From Prolixibacteraceae bacterium (lineage in GTDB: Bacteria > Bacteroidota > Bacteroidia > Bacteroidales > Prolixibacteraceae): 11,088 nt of DNA. Where the stretch lies: contig JAFGDX010000036.1 in assembly GCA_016931875.1 (NCBI GenBank), forward strand, positions 1 to 11,088. Reading direction: 5' to 3'. Made by a program: the position numbers and the translations under genes. Of the stretch, positions 5,639 through 11,088 are shown piece by piece; position 1 is the stretch's first letter; every line of letters begins with the position of its first letter. The notes beneath the pieces were generated by a model that did not search any database, was not told the DNA's origin, and worked only from the letters and a program-made list of their open reading frames with translations.

Positions 5639-6319
5639 ATGAATAAAAAATTCTTTTATCCTTTGATATTCACACTTGTTTTCTTTTTAGTGGAAAATCT
5701 GCAGGCGCAGGACCGAATTATTCACGGGATGGTAACCACTTTTGACAGTATTTTGGTCAACGGGGCGAGTGTAAAAGTAAAAAGTTCAAAACAGGTCGTT
5801 TATAGCGACAGCCTTGGGAATTTTTCAGTGGGGGTAGCCAATGAAGATGTTTTGGTTGTGAGCGCCAAAGGTTTTTACAACCAGAAGGTTAAACTCAACG
5901 AAAAAACCAAGTATGCCGCCATAAACCTGAATCTGAAACCCGGCCCTAAAGCAAAGGAATATGCCATTGGTTACGGCTATGTTAATGATGCGGAAAAATT
6001 AAATGCCTTATCGTCTCTTGATAAGGATGATATGGATTTCTCACAGTACAGTAGTATTTTCGACATCATCAGAGGACGTTTTACAGGTGTGCAGGTGGTT
6101 AATGGCGAAATTCAAATCCGCGGGATAAACTCCATTAATTCAAGTACCTCGGCTTTAATCGTTCTCGATGGGGTTACAGTTGATGCCAGTGCCCTGAATT
6201 CAATTCCCACCACACAGGTAAAAAGTATTAATGTGATTAAAGATGGGAGTGCTGCTATTTATGGTGCACGCGGAGCAAATGGCGTAGTACTTATTGAAAC
6301 ACGCAAAGGCAACGACTAA
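5639..6319 (+). CDS. Secreted plug-only SusC-like protein (CarboxypepD_reg-like + TonB plug domain, no barrel), copy 2
   Basis: The 226-residue paralogue of the preceding gene is about 60 percent identical over the mature region by hand alignment (roughly 128 of 205 positions). The order is the same: signal peptide (1-23, LQA before QDR), beta-sandwich (about 26-103), EYAIGYG at the TonB-box position, then the plug (IIRGRFTGV, IQIRGIN, ALIVLDGVT, TQVKSINVIKDGSAAIYG, GANGVVLIET). It ends three residues after TRKG, at the plug-barrel boundary. The most conserved blocks (GFYNQ, NLNLKPGPK, IGYG, RGRF, KDG-AAIYG) include the linker between domains, suggesting constraint beyond the plug fold. The ATG at 5639 is supported by the signal peptide. 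I find no clear promoter of its own, so co-transcription with copy 1 is likely. A hairpin at 6367-6402 lies downstream. Confidence 0.85.
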   Translation: MNKKFFYPLIFTLVFFLVENLQAQDRIIHGMVTTFDSILVNGASVKVKSSKQVVYSDSLGNFSVGVANEDVLVVSAKGFYNQKVKLNEKTKYAAINLNLKPGPKAKEYAIGYGYVNDAEKLNALSSLDKDDMDFSQYSSIFDIIRGRFTGVQVVNGEIQIRGINSINSSTSALIVLDGVTVDASALNSIPTTQVKSINVIKDGSAAIYGARGANGVVLIETRKGND

Positions 6320-6366
6320 CAACTTTGCTTTTTTCTGAAGTTATTTATCCGGGGTCAACAACCGGG

Positions 6367-6402
6367 ACCGGGCAGGTTTATTTGTTAAAAACCTCGGCCG
6401 GT
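6367..6402 (+). terminator. Probable terminator after the plug-domain gene pair
   Basis: ACCGG (6367-6371) pairs with CCGGT (6398-6402), and AGGTTT (6374-6379) pairs with AAACCT (6389-6394). A small internal loop separates the two helices and the terminal loop has nine bases. A pyrimidine tract TTCTTCTTCT follows rather than a pure T run, so efficiency is uncertain. It begins 48 bases after the stop of the second paralogue. Confidence 0.45.
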
Positions 6403-6437
6403 TCTTCTTCTGTAGGGGGTATGAAAATTTTAATTCT

Positions 6438-6445
6438 TATCTTCG
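6438..6445 (+). promoter_or_regulatory. Possible -7 box of the fucosidase gene
   Basis: TATCTTCG has one mismatch from TAnnTTTG and ends 24 bases before the ATG at 6470, the same spacing as for the first plug-domain gene. No -33 TTG is evident. Confidence 0.3.
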
Positions 6446-6469
6446 GGCTATCAACATAAACCTGATAAG

Positions 6470-8836
6470 ATGCAAAAAATTTCCGCCCTTCTGATAATTG
6501 CTGTGCTGCTGTTGTCATCCTGTGAAAAAAATTCCAATGATGTAAAACGCAGTTTAAAACTTTGGTATACTCAACCCGCCAGTGAGTGGACAGAAGCTTT
6601 GCCTCTGGGAAATGGCCGGTTGGGGGCCATGGTTTTTGGAAAAACAGGAACAGAACGCATCCAGTTAAACGAAGAATCGGTTTGGACAGGCGGGCCGGTG
6701 GAAAGAGCCAACCGCGAAGCCCTGAAAAATCTCAGTATAGTAAGGCAACTGCTTTTTGAAGGTAAATATGCGGAAGCCGATCGCCTGGCACAGGAAAAAA
6801 TAATGGGAACACGCCTCGAAGCAGGAATACACACGTATCAAACCCTGGGCGATTTATTTCTTCAGTTTAAACATGGGGAAAATATAACAAATTACAAACG
6901 CGAACTAGATATAAGAACCGCGGTTGCAACAACTGCTTATGAGGTGGATGGCGTAACCTATAATCGCGAAGTGTTTGCGTCCCGCCCCGATGAATTACTG
7001 GTCGTTAAACTTTCAGCATCAAAAAAAGGAAGCCTCAGCTTTAAAACCTGGCTCGATCGGCAGGGCGAAGCAGAAACTGTTTCGGTTGGCGAAAACCAGC
7101 TTTTAATGACCGGATTTGCCGAATACAACGGAAGAGGAACCCGTTTTGCCTCGGTAGTAAGCATCAGAAATAGTGGAGGTGAAGTGGTTTCAAACCCCGA
7201 AAGTCTGGAAGTGATAAACGCCGACGAAGTAGAAATTTTTGTTTCAGGAAGAACCGATTTTTGGGGTGGTGAAGAAGTTGAAATGGCTACTTCTGATATT
7301 CAAAAGATACTGGATTCCAGTTTCAAAAATGTAAAAGCAAACCACATCGCAGCCTACCAAGAGCAGTTTAATCGGGTTGATCTGGCAATAAATAACCCCG
7401 ACACCTTATCTCTTTCCACCGATGTGCGACTGGAACGGGTAAAAGCGGGGGCATTTGATTCACATTTAAGCGAACTCTATTTTCAGTTTGGGCGGTATTT
7501 GCTCATCAGTTCTTCGCAACCTGGTGGCTTGCCTGCAAATTTGCAGGGAATATGGGACGGAACTTTATCGCCACCATGGAATGCTGATTACCACATCAAT
7601 ATCAATATTCAAATGAATTACTGGCCGGCGCTGGTAACCAACCTGGCCGAATGTCAGCAACCATTTTTTGAATTTGTTGATGCACTTCGCGAGCGGGGCA
7701 GGAAAACGGCACAGGAAGTTTACGGATGCAGAGGGTTTGTAGCCCATCATACCACTGATGTCTGGAAATTTACCGACCCGATTGGAATGACTGGTTACGG
7801 AATGTGGCCCATGGGAGCTGCATGGTGTTCCGACCATTTTTGGGAACATTATGATTTTACCGGAGATACACTTTTTTTAAAGGAAAAAGCTTATCCGGTA
7901 TTAAAAGATGCCGCCCTGTTTTTTGTCGATTTTTTGGTTGAAAATCCAAAAACCGGTTTGCTGGTTTCGGGGCCAAGCATGTCGCCCGAAAATAAATTTA
8001 TTACCGAAAATGGCGAGAGTGCTGCAGTTTGTATGGGGCCTGCCATGGATCACGAAATCATCAGAGAACTGTTTCAAAATTGTATAAAAACGTCTGAGAT
8101 ATTACAAGTTGATGCTGAGTTTTCCGACACCTTACAAAATATGCTTGCACGATTAACTCCATCGCAAATTGGGTCCGACGGGCGAGTATTGGAATGGTCG
8201 GAAGAATTGCCCGAAGCAGAACCGGGCCACCGACACATGTCACATCTATATTCGTTATACCCCGGAGAGGAATTTACCAACCCAAATAATACAAAGTGGC
8301 TGGATGCCTCACGGAAAGTAATAGAAAAGCGGCTGGCCAACGGCGGAGGTCATACCGGATGGAGCCGTGCATGGATTATAAACTTTTATGCCCGCTTAAA
8401 AGACGGAGAAAAAACACAGGAAAATCTTCAGGCATTGCTGGCCAAATCAACCCATCCCAATTTATTTGATAACCATCCGCCCTTTCAAATTGATGGAAAT
8501 TTTGGTGCCACAGCCGGAATTGCAGAAATGTTACTGCAAAGTCATAACAATGTGGTACAGATTTTACCTGCGCTTCCTCCTTCCTGGAAGAACGGACATG
8601 TGAAAGGGTTACGTGCCCGCGGAGGTTTTGAAATGGATATTCAGTGGGAAAACAATCTGTTAAAAGAGGTAAAAATTACATCATTACTCGGAAATCCCTG
8701 CAAAATTATGTACGGTGCAAAAAGTGCAGAATTTCGTTTGAAAAGGGGAGAGCAGATGATTTTAAACCCGGAATTAACCATTCAGAAAAAATATAAAATG
8801 AGGTTTCGTATTGGATGGCGGGGGAACTATTTTTAG
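6470..8836 (+). CDS. GH95 family glycoside hydrolase, probable alpha-L-fucosidase, lipoprotein
   Basis: The 788-residue enzyme starts with an SPII signal (LLLSSC, Cys18), so it is probably anchored to the outer membrane or periplasmic side. The N-terminal beta-domain opens with LWYTQPASEWTEALPLGNGRLGAMVFG and LNEESVWTGG, a GH95 hallmark. The (alpha/alpha)6 barrel holds the catalytic set: Asn377 and Asn379 in HININIQMNYW, Glu507 in SMSPEN (general acid) and Asp675 in QIDGNFGATAG. By family knowledge these match Asn421, Asn423, Glu566 and Asp766 of Bifidobacterium bifidum AfcA. GH95 enzymes invert at terminal fucose, mostly alpha-1,2-linked; some members act on alpha-L-galactose, so the substrate is not settled. 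Length is normal. A basic-aromatic tail of about 15 residues (KKYKMRFRIGWRG) follows the last recognisable strand. No SusC/D genes adjoin. It converges on the protease across a shared terminator. Confidence 0.93.
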   Translation: MQKISALLIIAVLLLSSCEKNSNDVKRSLKLWYTQPASEWTEALPLGNGRLGAMVFGKTGTERIQLNEESVWTGGPVERANREALKNLSIVRQLLFEGKYAEADRLAQEKIMGTRLEAGIHTYQTLGDLFLQFKHGENITNYKRELDIRTAVATTAYEVDGVTYNREVFASRPDELLVVKLSASKKGSLSFKTWLDRQGEAETVSVGENQLLMTGFAEYNGRGTRFASVVSIRNSGGEVVSNPESLEVINADEVEIFVSGRTDFWGGEEVEMATSDIQKILDSSFKNVKANHIAAYQEQFNRVDLAINNPDTLSLSTDVRLERVKAGAFDSHLSELYFQFGRYLLISSSQPGGLPANLQGIWDGTLSPPWNADYHININIQMNYWPALVTNLAECQQPFFEFVDALRERGRKTAQEVYGCRGFVAHHTTDVWKFTDPIGMTGYGMWPMGAAWCSDHFWEHYDFTGDTLFLKEKAYPVLKDAALFFVDFLVENPKTGLLVSGPSMSPENKFITENGESAAVCMGPAMDHEIIRELFQNCIKTSEILQVDAEFSDTLQNMLARLTPSQIGSDGRVLEWSEELPEAEPGHRHMSHLYSLYPGEEFTNPNNTKWLDASRKVIEKRLANGGGHTGWSRAWIINFYARLKDGEKTQENLQALLAKSTHPNLFDNHPPFQIDGNFGATAGIAEMLLQSHNNVVQILPALPPSWKNGHVKGLRARGGFEMDIQWENNLLKEVKITSLLGNPCKIMYGAKSAEFRLKRGEQMILNPELTIQKKYKMRFRIGWRGNYF

Positions 8837-8929
8837 TTTCAGAAGAAAATCGGTGAAATTTTCCCGAGTTCTATGGAAATCAGGAACGGTTAAATATTGG
8901 GTGCAATATTGAATTACCGGCTTTCACAT

Positions 8930-8972
8930 AAAAAAAGATTCCGTTTGCATTCAGCAGACGGAATCTTTTTTG
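8930..8972. terminator. Bidirectional intrinsic terminator between convergent genes
   Basis: AAAAAAGATTCCGT (8931-8944) and ACGGAATCTTTTTT (8958-8971) are perfect 14-base complements. Four more pairs inside, one of them T-G, leave the five-base loop ATTCA. The flanking A and T tracts let it work on both strands, ending the fucosidase transcript from the left and the protease transcript from the right, whose stop is 20 bases away. Confidence 0.93.
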
Positions 8973-8991
8973 ATTTATAAAATGGAATCAA

Positions 8992-11088
8992 TTATTTCTG
9001 TAATCCTTTTGCAGTCCGGTCCTCCAGAGGTGGCGCCGGAGTCATCAGGTGTTTGTTTTCTTTGGTAAGTTTTACAACTTCTTCCACCACTTTTTCTATT
9101 TGCGGATCGCGGCCTTTCATCAGTAAATTAGGGTCGTCCCACACTTCAAAATCGGGAGCAACCCCTTCACCTTCCCAAAACCAGTGTCCGTCATTGTCAT
9201 AAAGCCGGGCACCGGGAACGGTAATATAACCCCCATCAATCAGGTTGTGTCCGGTTGCCGGGCCAATCAAAATTCCCAAAGTCCGTTCTCCTACAATCGG
9301 GCCGGCTTCCAGTTCCTGAAATGCCCATGGCAAACCGTCGCCACCCGAACCTGCCCAGCCGTTGATCAACATTCCAACAGGGCCGGTATTGGTTTTTACC
9401 GGGTTGGTGTGGTCGCGTCCATGACGCCAGTGAAGATTGTAGGTTACCGGCCGCTGAAGCAGTTCCAGGAAACGGTCGGCAAGTTGTCCGCCTCCGTTAA
9501 ATCTTTCGTCCAGAATAAATCCTTTTTTGTCCAGCTGCCCGTAAAACATGCTTACCAGTTCCAGCTGTCCCCTTGAAGAAGTGTTTGACATGTAAATATA
9601 CCCCAGTTGTCCGTCAGAGAGTTTATCAACCATTTTCCGGTTGTTTTCAATCCATTCCAGATAGCGGAGGTTTTGTTCCTGCCCAGCGGTTAAACACTTC
9701 ACAACAATAAATTTTGAATCTTCTTTTTTTCCGGTTTTGCTGATTTCGAGCGATACTGTTTTTCCAGCCAGGCCTTCAAAAGCAGCGTAGGGATCTTTTC
9801 CCGTGTCAAGGTCAATTCCGTTTACCGAAAGAATATAGTCGCCTTCCGCTACTTCCACTCCCGGAAGATCAAAGGGCGAGCGTACCTCAGTATTCCATTC
9901 GGCGGGTTGTATTATCCGTTTTATCCGGAAAGTGGTATTATCCAGTTCCCAGTCGATTCCGAGAAATCCGTTGGAAAGAGAAGGAACATCCTCGGTTTCG
10001 CCACCTCCTGCATATGTATGTCCGGCACTTAGTTCAGCCACAAGGTTGGCCTGCAGGTTGGTAACATCCCAGCGGGTGCGGGCATCGTCAAGCAGTGCCC
10101 CGTATTGTTCACGCAGGGCCTCCCAGTTGAGCTGGTGCATGTTTGGATCATAGAAAAAGTCGCGATGACGGCGCCATGTATCCATAAAAATTTGTTTCCA
10201 TTCTTCCTTGGGAATCCACTCCATTTGCAAGCCGTCAACAGGAATGGGTTTTTCAATTTTTTGCGAGGGTGCCGGTTGAACAATTCCGTATTTTCCCTGG
10301 CTGTTGACCAAAATTGATTTTCCATCTGCAGATACCGTTGCACTTGCCACATTGTCTATAATCGTCTTTTCTTCTCTTTCCTTGAAATCATAAAAAATAA
10401 GGGAAGAAGTACGTTCTCCTGAACCGGAATTCGGACGACGCAGATAAACCAGTTTCCCGTCGAAAGCGGCCAGTTCTGAAATGTTTCCTGCATCAGGAGG
10501 CAGCAATACAAGCCGTGCCTCTATATTGTCGAAATCGATTTTAACGTCGGTGGAGTCTTCCTTTTTTTCTCCGTTGCCGTTTTTCTTTTTTTCCTTTTCC
10601 TTCTCTTTTTCTTCCGATTCCTTCTTTTCCTCTTTTATTTCCACTTCATCGTTTTTTGCTGATAGCAGGGAAGGAGCATCCTTGGTGAGGCTGAGCGAAG
10701 CAATTTGCGTTGAATTCGGGTAAATCCATGTTTCATCAAAATCCGAATAAATTGCATTCAGGTTTCTGTTGGTCATGTAAAACAGATATTTCCCATCGGT
10801 ACTGAAAACCGGAAAGTTGTCGGTAAAAAATCCTGAGCTTATCTGGTGGGTTTTTTTGTCTTCAACACTGTAAATAAAAATGGCATTGTTGCTGTTGTCC
10901 AGAGTTTGTGCAAACGCAAGCCATTTTGAGTCGGGGGCCCATGAAATCTGGTAACCAAAACGCGAACCATGGCCTACATTCCAGTGTGTATTTCCGGCAA
11001 TATTTGTTTCTCCGTTTTCCGTATTAATCACAGAGATATCATTTTTTTCATCAATAAACGCAAGCATTTTGCTGTTGGGCGACCAGAA
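8992..11088 (-). CDS. Tricorn protease homologue, S41 family peptidase (N-terminus outside window)
   Basis: About 698 residues are seen; the frame stays open to the window edge (it begins FWSPNSKM), and tricorn homologues are usually over 1000 residues, so the first third is missing. Counting from the Met at 11065-11067, the order is: PD40-type beta-propeller repeats (SWAPDSKWLAFA, VFSTDGKYLFYM), a Lys/Glu-rich linker (about 139-172), more propeller, a tricorn C1 helical domain (EEWKQIFMDTWRRHRDFFYD), a PDZ domain (about 365-460) and the S41 catalytic domain to the end. Candidate catalytic residues are His350 in SAGHTY and nucleophile Ser574 in AGSGGD, with the Gly-rich RFNGGGQ before it. The C-terminal GVAPDFEVWDDP is also typical. 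It degrades peptides, probably in the envelope, but the signal peptide is out of view. Its promoter is outside the window, and it ends at the shared terminator. Confidence 0.92.
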   Translation of the reverse strand, partial: FWSPNSKMLAFIDEKNDISVINTENGETNIAGNTHWNVGHGSRFGYQISWAPDSKWLAFAQTLDNSNNAIFIYSVEDKKTHQISSGFFTDNFPVFSTDGKYLFYMTNRNLNAIYSDFDETWIYPNSTQIASLSLTKDAPSLLSAKNDEVEIKEEKKESEEKEKEKEKKKNGNGEKKEDSTDVKIDFDNIEARLVLLPPDAGNISELAAFDGKLVYLRRPNSGSGERTSSLIFYDFKEREEKTIIDNVASATVSADGKSILVNSQGKYGIVQPAPSQKIEKPIPVDGLQMEWIPKEEWKQIFMDTWRRHRDFFYDPNMHQLNWEALREQYGALLDDARTRWDVTNLQANLVAELSAGHTYAGGGETEDVPSLSNGFLGIDWELDNTTFRIKRIIQPAEWNTEVRSPFDLPGVEVAEGDYILSVNGIDLDTGKDPYAAFEGLAGKTVSLEISKTGKKEDSKFIVVKCLTAGQEQNLRYLEWIENNRKMVDKLSDGQLGYIYMSNTSSRGQLELVSMFYGQLDKKGFILDERFNGGGQLADRFLELLQRPVTYNLHWRHGRDHTNPVKTNTGPVGMLINGWAGSGGDGLPWAFQELEAGPIVGERTLGILIGPATGHNLIDGGYITVPGARLYDNDGHWFWEGEGVAPDFEVWDDPNLLMKGRDPQIEKVVEEVVKLTKENKHLMTPAPPLEDRTAKGLQK
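10580..10636. repeat. Polypyrimidine/polypurine tract encoding the Lys/Glu linker of the tricorn homologue
   Basis: On the plus strand 36 consecutive pyrimidines (10580-10615) are followed, after GA at 10616-10617, by 19 more (10618-10636). On the coding (minus) strand this is A/G-only sequence for the linker with repeated KEKEKEKK-type residues. The tract falls inside the propeller region and keeps the reading frame. Confidence 0.7.

Noticed and set aside
4843..6319. Plug-domain genes as pseudogene fragments of one broken SusC transporter
   Set aside because: Both copies have their own signal peptide and same domain order, end at the same boundary, and have no barrel sequence after them. 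A lost barrel in both copies is less likely than a real short architecture, though it is not excluded.
10029..10352. Minus-strand 107-codon frame that could suggest a frameshift in the protease
   Set aside because: The main protease frame is continuous through this region with good C1-domain sequence, so this is an out-of-frame shadow.
10481..10723. Ser/Phe-rich plus-strand open frame
   Set aside because: It is the complement of the Lys/Glu linker and flanking propeller of the tricorn homologue; its low-complexity composition is explained by that.

Overview
The window reads as a chromosomal segment of a Bacteroidota bacterium, probably in or near Marinilabiliales/Prolixibacteraceae; the lower rank is a guess from gene style. 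Supporting signs are TAnnTTTG-type -7 promoter boxes in front of several genes, AT-rich leaders without strong Shine-Dalgarno sequences, SPII lipoproteins, SusC-like plug domains, a GH95 fucosidase and a Bacteroidota-style tricorn protease homologue. There are no tRNA or rRNA genes, CRISPR arrays, transposases or phage genes. It looks like stable chromosome rather than a mobile island.

Layout. Positions 1-270 hold the 3' end of tag (DNA-3-methyladenine glycosylase I). It converges on an unknown lipoprotein gene (274-1020, minus) with three bases between the stops. A 460-base gene-free region (1021-1480) carries two perfect dyads and a good Bacteroidota promoter. It leads to an exported papain-fold (C1/bleomycin-hydrolase-like) peptidase (1481-2692), closed by a strong terminator. 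The T-tract of that terminator runs into the -7 box of the next gene, a Trp-rich predicted outer-membrane beta-barrel protein (2757-3650). Next come a membrane-anchored GT2 glycosyltransferase of the polyprenyl-phosphate type (3737-4678) and two tandem paralogous secreted proteins (4843-5538 and 5639-6319). Each of these is a signal peptide, a carboxypeptidase-regulatory-like beta-sandwich and a SusC-type TonB plug domain, and stops where a beta-barrel would begin. A lipoprotein GH95 alpha-L-fucosidase (6470-8836) follows. A bidirectional hairpin terminator (about 8930-8971) separates it from a convergent tricorn-like S41 protease (8992-11088, minus) whose N-terminus lies beyond the window.

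How the genes relate. Most appear to be single transcription units with their own promoter or terminator, so the window is mainly a row of envelope and exported proteins, not one pathway. The plug-only pair is the exception: two adjacent co-directional copies, with no clear promoter for the second, probably form one unit. They lie just upstream of the fucosidase, but a terminator-like hairpin (6367-6402) and a promoter-like box (6438-6445) suggest it is transcribed separately. No SusC barrel or SusD gene is visible, so this is not a standard polysaccharide utilisation locus.

The most interesting item is the pair of barrel-less plug proteins. Several gene starts were moved inward from the longest open frame because a promoter box overlaps the upstream start and the signal peptide begins at the internal ATG.
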